DNA of 64,000 bases, from the NCBI GenBank assembly GCA_963726125.1, contig CAVSBG010000007.1, positions 1 to 64,000 of the forward strand, given 5' to 3'. This DNA comes from JAMXLO01 sp963726125. Lineage in GTDB: Bacteria > Pseudomonadota > Alphaproteobacteria > Acetobacterales > Acetobacteraceae. Below, piece after piece: positions 52,690-61,038 of this stretch. The first letter of the stretch is position 1; the number at the start of each line of letters is the position of its first letter. The notes beneath the pieces are model-generated. The model was given only the letters and a program-made list of their open reading frames with translations, had not been told where the DNA came from and did no database searches. The position numbers were made by a program, and so were the translations under genes.

Positions 52690-52728
52690 TGTCCGTCATG
52701 GCCGGCGCAGGCCGGCCATCCACGTCTT
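52690..52728. repeat. GTCATGGCCGGCGCAGGCC-type intergenic repeat
   Basis: TCCGTCATGGCCGGCGCAGG followed by CCGGCCATCCACG is a compact palindromic version of the repeat at 4965-5075 and 42850-42905. It lies inside the interval bounded by the inverted 28-base motif. Confidence 0.7.
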
Positions 52729-52820
52729 CCGCCGGTAACTGCGGCATAGACATGGCTACCGACCGTCAGCATGACTATTAACGGCACCCGGGAGGAGTCA
52801 GGACTTCGGGCCAATGGTAT

Positions 52821-52848
52821 CAGTGTGTATCCGTGTGCATCTGTGGTT
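52821..52848 (-). repeat. Right inverted motif of the decayed GxxExxY unit
   Basis: On the minus strand this reads AACCACAGATGCACACGG and matches the left motif at 52261-52288 in 24 of 28 positions. Together they enclose 588 bases. The remaining stretches between 52639 and 52963 contain no gene I can recognise. Confidence 0.6.
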
Positions 52849-52963
52849 GGAGTTTTCTTGCTTCACTGAGGCTAACTGGTGGTGGCTTGGCGCCTGTTCT
52901 CATCATGCTGCGAAGGTGGGCTGTCATGCGGTGCGGGAACGTTGCAGCAGCGGCTCAGCCTGA

Positions 52964-53596
52964 TCAGCGTTGCGTTACATAGGCCCTGACCGGGCGCCGG
53001 TGCTCCCACCCGGCACATTCCAATTCGGGCGTATCGTTCTCCGCCTGCGGATAGCCCAGGCAGAAATACCCGACGAGGATCCAGTCGGCTGGCACATCGA
53101 GCGCTGCCGTCACAGCAACAGGATCAAGGATCGACACCCAGCCGAGACCCAAACCGACTGCCCTCGCCGCGAGCCAAAGCGTATGCGCTGCCATCACGAC
53201 TGAGTAGGTCGTGGTCTCCGGCATGGTACCACGTCCCAGGCCACTGCCTTGCTCCGGATCAGGTTCGGCGAAGATGGCGAGGTGACACGGAGCCTCATCG
53301 AGTCCCGCCAGCTTCAGGCGCGCATACAGCGTCGCACGGCTCGCCGTCTGGCCACTGAGCGCGCGCGCGTTGCAGATCGTGAAACTGCCACGCACGGCGG
53401 CGCGACGCCCGGGATCGTCGACCGTGACAAACCGCCATGGCTCGCTCAAGCCGACCGAAGGCGCCAACGCGGCAATGTCCAGCAACTCGTTGAGCATCTC
53501 CCGGGGGATTGGCTCACGCCGAAAGCTGCGAACGTCGCGCCGCCACCGGAACAGGTCCGTCAATTGCCTGCGGAATGCATTGTCGAACTCGGGCAC
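52964..53596 (-). CDS. bluB: 5,6-Dimethylbenzimidazole synthase
   Basis: The 210-residue nitroreductase-fold protein has the BluB signature LFRWRRDVRSFRREPIP, ALAPSVGLSEPWRFV and ARAVGLGLGWVSILDP. BluB uses O2 to convert reduced FMN into the lower ligand base of cobalamin. There is no ATG near the family N-terminus; I use GTG at 53596 (VPEFDNAF), with AGGTG about 6 bases upstream. It is the last gene of a riboswitch-controlled cbtB-cbtA-bluB unit. Confidence 0.9.
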   Translation of the reverse strand: MPEFDNAFRRQLTDLFRWRRDVRSFRREPIPREMLNELLDIAALAPSVGLSEPWRFVTVDDPGRRAAVRGSFTICNARALSGQTASRATLYARLKLAGLDEAPCHLAIFAEPDPEQGSGLGRGTMPETTTYSVVMAAHTLWLAARAVGLGLGWVSILDPVAVTAALDVPADWILVGYFCLGYPQAENDTPELECAGWEHRRPVRAYVTQR

Positions 53597-53658
53597 GAAG
53601 GCACCTGACCTTCCGTCGTATAGACAGATATGCGGCGCGGATTGTGTAGCCGTCGAAC

Positions 53659-54438
53659 TCAGGTTTGCGTGGCTGCGAAGCGCATGTCGCGCGCGCTCCC
53701 GCGCTGGCGTGCAACGGCGCGTTCCGTCAACCAGCCGAACAGCAGGCCGAGCGTGGCCCACATCACCGCCTGTGTACCCAATGATGCAATTCTGAAGTTC
53801 CACAGCAATACTGCGGGAAACTGCTCCGGCACCTCGTTGATCGAGGGCAGCAGCAACTGTGCGGCGAACACAACAACCAGATAGCCCGCGCCCGCGATCA
53901 AGGCGGCAAACCACCCATCGTGCCGGCGAGCGAGCAGCTTACGCAGCATTATGGCCCCAACCATCGCCCCGACCGAGACCAGCATCATGGCAAAATAGAG
54001 CGCGGTGCGCTGGTCGATCGTATCCGGCTGCCCGACCGAAGGCGGATTGGCGGGATATTTCAGTGCCGGCACGAGATAGATCGCGACGAACCCAGCACCG
54101 GCCAGCAGTGCGGCCACGGCGCGCGGGCTGCAACTCCCCATGCGCCCGTTGGCGGCGGCAAACACCAGGGCGAACAGTCCGCCGAACGCCGTGCAGTAAA
54201 CCACCACGCCAGTGAACAGTCCGAGCCCCGCCTGCACCGATCGGCTCACCAGTTCAGGTTCGTCCTCGTGACGCATTCCCTTGGCCGCATCCTGCGCGGC
54301 CCTGGCCTCGTCCAGTTTGGTCTCGAAGGCGATTGCCCGATCGACCTGCGGCTCGCCGAATACCTTGCTGAAACCGAATGTTAGCAGGCCGGCGACGACA
54401 CCGACCAGCATGCCCCGGATGAGCAGCGTCCTGACCAT
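53659..54438 (-). CDS. cbtA: Cobalt transporter subunit CbtA
   Basis: The 259-residue membrane protein has five to six hydrophobic helices. The family sequences are LLIRGMLVGVVAGLLTFGFSKVFGEP near the N-terminus, then RSVQAGLGLFTGVVVY and ALKYPANPPSVGQPDTI. CbtA is a predicted cobalt transporter under B12 control. The start at 54438 (MVRTLL) is chosen by family length. The cbtB stop is 16 bases upstream. Confidence 0.9.
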   Translation of the reverse strand: MVRTLLIRGMLVGVVAGLLTFGFSKVFGEPQVDRAIAFETKLDEARAAQDAAKGMRHEDEPELVSRSVQAGLGLFTGVVVYCTAFGGLFALVFAAANGRMGSCSPRAVAALLAGAGFVAIYLVPALKYPANPPSVGQPDTIDQRTALYFAMMLVSVGAMVGAIMLRKLLARRHDGWFAALIAGAGYLVVVFAAQLLLPSINEVPEQFPAVLLWNFRIASLGTQAVMWATLGLLFGWLTERAVARQRGSARDMRFAATQT

Positions 54439-54454
54439 GTCGGCGGTTCCCCGC

Positions 54455-54676
54455 TCAATGGCACGGGAAGCCGAGCAGATGCCGCCCATCATGCAGGAAC
54501 TCGTGCACATACATGCCGCGGATCAGAGAGGTCGCACCTTCTTCCGCACCGACAAAGTAAAGCGCCAAAAGCAGCACGGCGCCGAACAGGACCCATGGCA
54601 ACAGTTCCCGCACCGGGATTGGGGCAAGCGCGACGTCAGGCACGAATGCAGTGTCGACCGATGAGGTACCAGACAT
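54455..54676 (-). CDS. cbtB: Cobalt transporter subunit CbtB
   Basis: The 73-residue protein has a single membrane helix (LLPWVLFGAVLLLALYFVG) and the family tail GMYVHEFLHDGRHLLGFPCH with three histidines likely to bind Co2+. The start at 54676 (MSGTSS) has an AGGAGCC about 6 bases upstream. It is the first gene behind the cobalamin riboswitch. Confidence 0.92.
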   Translation of the reverse strand: MSGTSSVDTAFVPDVALAPIPVRELLPWVLFGAVLLLALYFVGAEEGATSLIRGMYVHEFLHDGRHLLGFPCH

Positions 54677-54714
54677 GGTTTGGCTCCTGGGGATTTCGCG
54701 TCCCATCGCGCAAG

Positions 54715-54830
54715 CATGGTATCGTGGCTGGGTCTGACTTTCGAACACCCGCTCCCCGGCGTGTCGTTCAATTCACAGCGGCGCGACCGTACCGGATTTC
54801 CACCGGCTTCCAGTTCCACGACAATGCAGC
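54715..54830 (-). promoter_or_regulatory. Cobalamin riboswitch upstream of cbtB
   Basis: On the minus strand the conserved boxes occur in order: GGAAGCCGGTGGAAATCCGG, then CGGTCGCGCCGCTGTGA (the B12-box-like core), then CGAAAGTCAGACCC. An outer stem of TCGTGG (54816-54821) pairs with CCACGA (54722-54727). The aptamer is compact, lacking the long peripheral stems of the E. coli btuB type, as often seen before cbtB. It ends about 40 bases before the cbtB start, so control could be by translation or termination. High B12 should repress cbtB-cbtA-bluB. Confidence 0.85.
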
Positions 54831-54873
54831 GACCCTACGGAGCATGCTTGCGACTGTCAAACGGAATGCAGCA

Positions 54874-55449
54874 ATGAGTGGTCGTCTTACAATGGTATGT
54901 CATGCAGCGACGAGTGCCGTTCGCGCGGCGCATTTTCCGCTGGATGAGGCACTCAATTCGCGAGCCCATACGATGGCATGCGAAATGGCGTCGCAGCTCG
55001 GCCGGGTCGATGTTGCCTGGACCAGTCCGGCGCTCCGTGCGAGGCAGACCGCCGCAGCTTTGCAGCTCGATGCCGAAGTCGATCCCAGGCTGGGAGACAT
55101 CGCGCTCGGCCGTTGGGCGGGCCACTCGCTCGACGAGATCGCGGCTGCCGAACCGGAGGCGGTGCGCGCCTGGACCTCGGACCCGGATGCGGCGCCGCAC
55201 GGCGGCGAATCCGTCATCGATCTGCTGAGCCGGACCGAACCATGGCTGGCGGCCGTAGCCGGCGATGACCGGCGCGCGGTGGCGGTGACACATGCGTCGG
55301 TCATCCGTGCCGCGATCATCCTCGCGATCGACGCGAAACCGGTTTCGTTCTGGCGCATCGATGTTGCCCCGCTTTGCCGCGTCGAGCTGCGGATGAATGC
55401 GGGGCATTGGCGGCTGCGATCGATCGAGCGCGCGGCGCGCCGACCGTGA
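54874..55449 (+). CDS. Histidine phosphatase family protein in the cobalamin cluster
   Basis: The 191-residue protein resembles phosphoglycerate mutase-like phosphatases, but the RHG signature reads CHA (LTMVCHAATSAVR). The catalytic His is kept while the phosphate-binding Arg is lost. TSPALRARQTAAAL, DIALGRWAGHSLDEIA and AVTHASVIRAAI preserve the rest of the fold. It overlaps cobC downstream by four bases and starts about 45 bases beyond the riboswitch in the opposite direction. Its role in cobalamin synthesis is suggested by context only. Confidence 0.75.
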   Translation: MSGRLTMVCHAATSAVRAAHFPLDEALNSRAHTMACEMASQLGRVDVAWTSPALRARQTAAALQLDAEVDPRLGDIALGRWAGHSLDEIAAAEPEAVRAWTSDPDAAPHGGESVIDLLSRTEPWLAAVAGDDRRAVAVTHASVIRAAIILAIDAKPVSFWRIDVAPLCRVELRMNAGHWRLRSIERAARRP

Positions 55450-55976
55450 GGTTTGTTCTCGTGCGCCATCCGCCGGCGGTGGTGGCGCCGGGCGTTTGCT
55501 ACGGTCGGCTCGAAATCGCTTTGCGTGGGGATGCAACGGAGACTGTCCGCGAGATCGTATCGGCCATTGCGGGAGCCGGTGCCGTGCAGGTGTGGGCCAG
55601 TCCGGCGAGCCGCTGCCTGGTGGTGGCCGAGGCGGTCGCGCGCGCCATCGGGGCGGATCTACTGGTCGATCCCCGCTTGCAGGAGCTGGATTTCGGTACC
55701 TGGGAGGGGATCGATTGGAACAGCGTCCCGCGCGCGTCGCTCGATGCCTGGGCCGCCGATCCAATCGATTTTGCACCGCCAGGGGGTGAGTCCGGCAAGG
55801 CTCTGCTCGCGCGAGTGCGCGCGGTGCATCAGGCGATTGTCGCCACGCACCAGGATTGCGTTGTCGTCTCGCACGGGGGACCGCTCAAGCTGCTGGCGGC
55901 ACTGATCCGGCAGGAACCCCCGGACCTGTTTGCGGGAGCACCACCCTTGGGGTCCGTGCAGGTGTTTACTGGATGA
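55446..55976 (+). CDS. cobC: Alpha-ribazole phosphatase-like histidine phosphatase
   Basis: The 176-residue protein begins VRFVLVRHPPAVVAPGVCYGR, where RHP replaces RHG and the PGVCYGR segment is typical of CobC. ASPASRCLVVAEAVA, LQELDFGTWEGIDW and VVSHGGPLKLLAALI complete the fold. It would dephosphorylate alpha-ribazole 5'-phosphate (or adenosylcobalamin phosphate). It starts at GTG 55446 in the stop region of the preceding gene. Its end overlaps the convergent cobS by 11 bases. Confidence 0.83.
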   Translation: MRFVLVRHPPAVVAPGVCYGRLEIALRGDATETVREIVSAIAGAGAVQVWASPASRCLVVAEAVARAIGADLLVDPRLQELDFGTWEGIDWNSVPRASLDAWAADPIDFAPPGGESGKALLARVRAVHQAIVATHQDCVVVSHGGPLKLLAALIRQEPPDLFAGAPPLGSVQVFTG

Positions 55977-56766
55977 GGGAGAGCACTGCGCATTCGGTGA
56001 CAACGACCGCTGCCCCCAGTACGTCGCCGGTGTAGCCGCCTAGCTGCCGGTGCGCGATCCAGGCAATTGCTAGCGCGCTCATCAACGCCGCGATGGTGGC
56101 ACCGAGTGCCGCGCCAGACGGCAGCAGCGCGAAAGCCAGCACCGTGGCGATCCCTGGCCCAAGCGCGGTACGGCCGAGCCCGCTTCCCCGCAGTTCGGCG
56201 GCGAGCCCGTCGGAGCGGGCCGGCGCTGAGGTCAGCAGCAGGACTCCGATCGCGCCGCGTCCCAGCGCTGCGGCCACAATCAGCGCCACCGCTACCCGCA
56301 CGGGCTGAGCCAGCGTTGCCAGCACAGCTCCGCGTGCCGCGAGCGACAGCATCAATGCGAGGCCGCCGAATGTGCCGATACGGCTGTCGCGCATGATCTC
56401 CAGCTTGCGCTCTCGTGTCCGACCACCGCCCAGACCATCGGCGAAGTCGGCGAGGCCGTCCTCGTGCAACGCGCCGGTCACCAGCAGCATGGACGCCAGG
56501 GTCCAGACGGCGGCCACGCCGGAAGGCATCCCGAGCCGCGCGCAAACCCAGAAGACTGTGCCGCCGATGGCCCCCACAACGGCGCCCACCACTGGGAACG
56601 CCCACACCGCATCGGCCAGCCGGCCGGCTCTGGCGCTGGTCGCGAGCCAGCCGACCGGCAGGCGGGTCAGCAGCATGAAGGCGCTGGCCAGGTCGGTGCG
56701 CAGCAGGTCGATCAGTCCCGATCGCGCACGCCGGCCTCGGCGAACGTTGCCATGCCGGTGTGGCAC
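55966..56766 (-). CDS. cobS: Adenosylcobinamide-GDP ribazoletransferase
   Basis: The 266-residue membrane enzyme has the CobS motifs FMLLTRLPVGWL, GALHEDGLADFADGLGGG (acidic Mg-binding site), KLEIMRDSRIGTFGGLAL and IAHRQLGGYTGDVLGA. It joins adenosylcobinamide-GDP and alpha-ribazole (phosphate) into the complete nucleotide loop. The exact start is uncertain (ATG at 56766 overlaps cobT). It belongs to a leftward cobA-cobB-cobT-cobS string. Confidence 0.92.
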   Translation of the reverse strand: MPHRHGNVRRGRRARSGLIDLLRTDLASAFMLLTRLPVGWLATSARAGRLADAVWAFPVVGAVVGAIGGTVFWVCARLGMPSGVAAVWTLASMLLVTGALHEDGLADFADGLGGGRTRERKLEIMRDSRIGTFGGLALMLSLAARGAVLATLAQPVRVAVALIVAAALGRGAIGVLLLTSAPARSDGLAAELRGSGLGRTALGPGIATVLAFALLPSGAALGATIAALMSALAIAWIAHRQLGGYTGDVLGAAVVVTECAVLSLIQ

Positions 56767-57729
56767 GCCAAGGCCGCGCGGACGATCGGAATGGCGACCG
56801 CCGCGCCGGATGCCTCGCCCAGCCGCATCCCGAGGTCCAGTAGGGGGACCTGATGCAACGCGTCCGCAAGCGCGCGATGACCGGCTTCCGCCGAAAGGTG
56901 CGCCACGCGGGCATGCTCCAGTCCGTCCGGCCGCAGCAACGCCAGCGGTGCTGCCGCGGCGGTGCAGACAAACCCGTCGAGCAGCACCGGAATGTGCTGC
57001 TGCCGCGCCGCCAGCGCCGCGCCAAGAATCGCCGCAAGTTCGCGCCCACCGACCGCCATCGCGGCACCCAGAGGATCGTTTGCCGCTGCGCCATGGAACG
57101 CCAGCGCGGCGTCGATCACTGCTCGCTTGCGATCGAGCCCGGCATCATCCAGTCCAGTGCCCCGCCCTGCCCAGCGCTCCCCGCCACCACCGAAGAGCGC
57201 GGCCGCCAGTGCGGCAGCGGCAGTGGTATTGCCGATACCCATCTCGCCCAGTGCGAGCAGATCGGTGTCCGGCGAAACCGCGGCGAACCCCACTGACACC
57301 GCGGCCAGGAATTCCTCAGCGGTCATCGCTGAAGCTGCCGCCAGGTCCTGTGTCGGGGTCGCAAGGTCGAGCGGAAAGACCCGCAGCGCCGGCCCCCGCG
57401 TTCCCGGCAAGCTGATTGATGGCGGCGCCGCCATGAGCGAAATTCGCCACCATCTGCGCAGTGACCTCGGGCGGGTAGGGCGACACGCCTCGCGCCACCA
57501 CGCCGTGGTTGCCGGCGAACACCAGGATTTCCACCCGGTCGAGCCGCGGCATAGCGCGGCTCTGCCAACGCGCCAGCCACACGACCAGATCCTCCAGCCG
57601 GCCGAGGCTGCCGGGCGGCTTGGTCAACTGCCCCTGGCGCTCGACCACCGCAGCGGCCGCGACGTTGTCGCCGTCCGGCGTGGCGCGGCACGCGACCGCT
57701 AACGCGTCGAGGCTGGCAAACTCGCTCAC
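56712..57729 (-). CDS. cobT: Nicotinate-nucleotide-dimethylbenzimidazole phosphoribosyltransferase, one-base frameshift
   Basis: The N-terminal part (LTKPPGSLGRLEDLVVWLA, FAGNHGVVARGVSPYPPEVTAQM, NFAHGGAAINQLAGNAG) and the C-terminal part (ALRVFPLDLATPTQDL, GEMGIGNTTAAAALA with the catalytic Glu, PVLLDGFVCTAAAAPL) are in different frames. Removing one C from the run of five at 57393-57397 rejoins them (NQLAGNAG + PALRVF) into a normal enzyme of about 338 residues. The homopolymer location makes a base-call error quite possible. It activates dimethylbenzimidazole made by BluB. The start at 57729 overlaps the cobB stop by four bases. Confidence 0.88.
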
Positions 57730-59057
57730 GTTGAACCTACGAGCGGAGAAACCGGTGCAATTGCATGAAAGAATGAACCGCTGACCCGGCCTCGAACGCC
57801 GCCCGCCGGCCCCAGCGTGCGTCCCGCCGCATCGCTCAGCGTCGCCAGCGGCGCGTCGGTGCCAGGATCAGTGATGCTGGCGTAGTGGTACTCGTGGCCC
57901 CGCACCACCGTGCCCTCGGCTCCAACGGCGCAGGGCTGCAGCAGCGTCGCCTCGCGGTAGCCGAGATGCATCCGCCGCCGGGCAAAGCTTGTGGCATGGT
58001 CCAGCAGGCCGAGCATCGGGTGTCTCGCGCCAGCTGCGTCTTCCAGCACGGATCCCAGCACCATGTAGCCGCCGCACTCGCCGTGCACCGGCCGGGTTTC
58101 CCCGAACCGCAACATGCCGGCGCGGAAAGTCGCGGCATTGGCCAGCGCCGCGCCGTGCAGCTCCGGATAGCCGCCCGGGAGCCAACAGGCGTCGCAATCG
58201 TCGCGCGGTGCGGCATCGGCCAGCGGCGAAAATGGCACGATCTCGGCGCCGGCTGAGCGCCAGGCCGACAGCAGATGAGGGTAGACGAAGCTGAACGCGG
58301 CATCGCTGGCGAGCGCGATCCGCTGCCCCGGCGGCGGCAGCATGCGTCCGGCGGACGGCTCGGGTTGCCAGGTCGCCGCGTGGGCCAGAATGCCATCGAG
58401 ATCGAGCGTCCGCTCCGCCAGATCGGCCAGCCGTTCCAGCAGATCGGCCAACCCGTCGTGCTCACCGGCCTGCACCAGCCCGAGATGACGCTCCGGCAAT
58501 GCGATCGCGCTGTCCCGCGGCACGCTGCCCAGCAATGGCAACCCCAGGGGCGCCATCGCGCGGGCGATGCCTTCGTGGTGGCGATCGCTGCCGACCCGGT
58601 TCAGCACCACGCCGGCGATGCGGACGGCCGGATCATGCAGCATGAACCCTCGCGCCACCGCCGCGGCCGTCTGCGATTGGCCGGAGACGTCCAGCACCAG
58701 CAACACCGGCAGCCGATACCGCGCCGCCAGGTCGGCCGCGGCACCGCTACGCCCGGGCGCCGCCGCGACACCGTCGAACAGGCCCATCGCCGACTCGATC
58801 AGCACCACATCGGCGTCCTTCGCCACATCGGCGGCGATGCAATCCAACTGCGCCGGCGCCATCGCCCAGCTATCCAGGTTCGGACACGGCGCGCCGGACG
58901 CCGCGGCGTGGAATGCCGGATCGATGTAATCCGGCCCGGACTTGGCAGCGCGCACCCGCAGCCCGCGCCGGCGCAGCGCCGCAAGGATCGCCAGTGTCAG
59001 CGTGGTCTTGCCGGAGCCCGAGCGCGGCGCGCCGATGATCAGAGCGCGTGCTGCCAT
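57726..59057 (-). CDS. cobB: Cobyrinate a,c-diamide synthase
   Basis: The 443-residue glutamine amidotransferase has a P-loop GAPRSGSGKTTLTLAIL (9-25), SGPDYIDPAFH and a C-terminal GATase domain with the nucleophile Cys in VHGECGGYMVLGS and GHEYHYASI. It amidates the a and c side chains of (hydrogeno)byrinate or cobyrinate. The start at 59057 overlaps the cobA end by 19 bases. Upstream extension runs through cobA in another frame and is rejected. Confidence 0.93.
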   Translation of the reverse strand: MAARALIIGAPRSGSGKTTLTLAILAALRRRGLRVRAAKSGPDYIDPAFHAAASGAPCPNLDSWAMAPAQLDCIAADVAKDADVVLIESAMGLFDGVAAAPGRSGAAADLAARYRLPVLLVLDVSGQSQTAAAVARGFMLHDPAVRIAGVVLNRVGSDRHHEGIARAMAPLGLPLLGSVPRDSAIALPERHLGLVQAGEHDGLADLLERLADLAERTLDLDGILAHAATWQPEPSAGRMLPPPGQRIALASDAAFSFVYPHLLSAWRSAGAEIVPFSPLADAAPRDDCDACWLPGGYPELHGAALANAATFRAGMLRFGETRPVHGECGGYMVLGSVLEDAAGARHPMLGLLDHATSFARRRMHLGYREATLLQPCAVGAEGTVVRGHEYHYASITDPGTDAPLATLSDAAGRTLGPAGGVRGRVSGSFFHAIAPVSPLVGST

Positions 59058-59869
59058 GGTGCGGCCTCCGCGAGTTCCGGCAGCAATTCCAGCAGGCGGC
59101 CGCGCATCGCAACGATCTCGCCCACCACCACGATCGCCGGCGATGCCAGGCCCTCGCGCGCCAGATCGTCCGGCAGCCGTGCCAGGGTAGACACCAGCAC
59201 GCGCTGGCACGGCGTGGTGGCCTCGGCGATCACCGCCGCCGGCGTCTCCGCCGAAAGCCCGCCCGCCAGCAATTCCGCAACGATCGCGGCAAGCCGGCTG
59301 ACCGCCATGTAGAGCACGATCGGCTGCCCCAGCCGGGCCAGCGCCGTCCAATCGATGGTCGGAGTCTCTTCGTCGCCGCCGGCGTGGCCGGTTGCCAGCA
59401 CGATCGCGTGGTTCACGCCGCGCAGCGTGGCCGGGATCAGCGCCGCGGTCAGGCTCGCGAGGCCGGAGGTAATGCCGGGGATGACGCGGAACGGGATGCC
59501 GTGTTCCGCGAGCACCAAAACCTCCTCCCCGGCGCGGCCAAACATGTAGGGGTCGCCGCCCTTCAGCCGCAGCACGCGATGCCCCTGCCGCGCCAACTCG
59601 ACCAACTGCGCCGCGATGTCGGGCTGCTTCGCCGACGGCCTGCCGCCGCGTTTGCCGGCGAACACCAGCCTGGCATCGGGACGTGCGAGGTCGAGAATGC
59701 ACGGGCTGACCAATGCGTCGTGCACCAGCACATCGGCCTGCTCGATGCCGGCCAGCGCGTGCAGCGTCAGCAATCCCGGATCGCCAGGGCCGGCACCGAT
59801 GAGCCAGACGTGGCCGGGCCGAAACTCCGGCATCCGCCGCAGCGCCGCCTCGAGCGCTCGCCCGGTCAT
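59039..59869 (-). CDS. cobA: Uroporphyrinogen-III C-methyltransferase
   Basis: The 276-residue SUMT enzyme makes precorrin-2, the branch point to cobalamin and siroheme. Signatures are VWLIGAGPGDPGLLTLHAL, VLVHDALVSPCIL, GKRGGRPSAKQPDIAAQLV, RLKGGDPYMFGRAGEE and VIPGITSGLASLTAALIPATLRG. I favour ATG at 59869 (GGGGTG 7 bases upstream) over GTG at 59893. It is divergent from cbiD and is the first gene of the leftward cobABTS string. Confidence 0.93.
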   Translation of the reverse strand: MTGRALEAALRRMPEFRPGHVWLIGAGPGDPGLLTLHALAGIEQADVLVHDALVSPCILDLARPDARLVFAGKRGGRPSAKQPDIAAQLVELARQGHRVLRLKGGDPYMFGRAGEEVLVLAEHGIPFRVIPGITSGLASLTAALIPATLRGVNHAIVLATGHAGGDEETPTIDWTALARLGQPIVLYMAVSRLAAIVAELLAGGLSAETPAAVIAEATTPCQRVLVSTLARLPDDLAREGLASPAIVVVGEIVAMRGRLLELLPELAEAAPWQHAL

Positions 59870-59922
59870 TGTCGGCACCCCGCAAAGTGACACCCGGATG
59901 GCGCCGGCCTATACGCGGGAGC

Positions 59923-61038
59923 GTGGAACAGACACGCCCGCTGCGCCGAGGCTGGACCACTGGCACCTGCGCCACCGCCGCGGCCAAGGCGGCCTACGCG
60001 GCGCTGTTGGGCGACGCATTCCCCGATCCGGTGGAAGTGACCTTGCCACGCGGCGAACGGGTCGCCTTCGCGCTGGCCGAGACCAGCCGCGCGACCGGTT
60101 CGGCCACGGCCGCGGTGGTAAAGGATGCCGGCGACGACCCCGATGTGACCCACGGGGCATTGGTGCGCGCGACGGTCAGCCTCGGTCCGGCCGGCAGCGG
60201 CGTTACTTTCCGTGCCGGCGCGGGCGTTGGCACGATCACGCGTCCGGGCCTGCCGCTGCCACCGGGTGAACCGGCGATCAACCCGGTGCCGCGCCAGATG
60301 ATCCGCACCGCCATTGCTGAGGTCGCCGCCAACAAGGCAACGCACGGTGATGTGGTGGTGGAAATCTCCATCCCGGATGGTGAGGCGCTGGCTTTGCGTA
60401 CGCTCAACGGCCGCCTCGGCATTGTCGGTGGCCTGTCGATCCTCGGCACGACAGGCATTGTCGTGCCGTATTCCTGCGCCGCCTGGATCGACAGCATCCA
60501 CCGCGGCATCGATGTGGCACGGGCGATGGGCGTCGAGCATGTCGCCGGGGCTACGGGCAGCACCAGCGAGGCCGCGGTGCAGGCACTGCACGCGCTGCCC
60601 GAGGTGGCGTTGCTGGAGATGGGCGATTTCGTCGGCGGGATGCTGAAATACCTGCGCTCGCATCCGGTCCGCCGCGTCACCGTGGCCGGTGGCATGGCCA
60701 AGATGACGAAACTGGCACAGGGCCGGCTGGACCTGCACTCGAAGCGGGGCGAGGCGGATTACCGCGCGATTGCCGAGCTGGCGCGGGCGTGCGGCGCGTC
60801 GGAAGCCGCGGCGACACTGATTGCCAACGCCAATACGGTCGCCGAGGCGTTTGCCGTGTCGGACGTGCCGCTCGGCGACGCTGTGGCCGCGCGTGCCTGG
60901 GAGGTTGCCGCAATGGCATTGCGGCCGGCCAATACCGAGCTGGAAGTCGTGGTGTTCGATCGCGCCGGCGGATTGCTTGGGCGCCATGGGTTCCTGCCGG
61001 TTCACGGGGAGCCTCCGGGGCGGAACCTGCGCCGATAG
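59923..61038 (+). CDS. cbiD: Cobalt-precorrin-5B (C1)-methyltransferase CbiD
   Basis: The 371-residue enzyme has the CbiD landmarks LRRGWTTGTCATAAAKAAY, GAGVGTITRPGLPLPPGEPAINPVPRQMI, GIVGGLSILGTTGIVVPYS and GDFVGGMLKYLRSHPVRRVTVAGG. CbiD is the C1 methyltransferase of the early-cobalt-insertion route, whereas the aerobic route uses CobF. Its presence beside CobM, CobE, CobL and CobK shows a mixed or oxygen-independent-type gene set. GTG at 59923 is my start; a TTG at 59869 would add 18 residues. Its end overlaps cobM (convergent) by 37 bases. Confidence 0.92.
   Translation: MEQTRPLRRGWTTGTCATAAAKAAYAALLGDAFPDPVEVTLPRGERVAFALAETSRATGSATAAVVKDAGDDPDVTHGALVRATVSLGPAGSGVTFRAGAGVGTITRPGLPLPPGEPAINPVPRQMIRTAIAEVAANKATHGDVVVEISIPDGEALALRTLNGRLGIVGGLSILGTTGIVVPYSCAAWIDSIHRGIDVARAMGVEHVAGATGSTSEAAVQALHALPEVALLEMGDFVGGMLKYLRSHPVRRVTVAGGMAKMTKLAQGRLDLHSKRGEADYRAIAELARACGASEAAATLIANANTVAEAFAVSDVPLGDAVAARAWEVAAMALRPANTELEVVVFDRAGGLLGRHGFLPVHGEPPGRNLRR

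Noticed and set aside
57726..59987. 753-codon frame as a single large fusion protein
   Set aside because: Only the part from 59057 onward is CobB; the upstream section reads through cobA in a wrong frame and has no family sequence.
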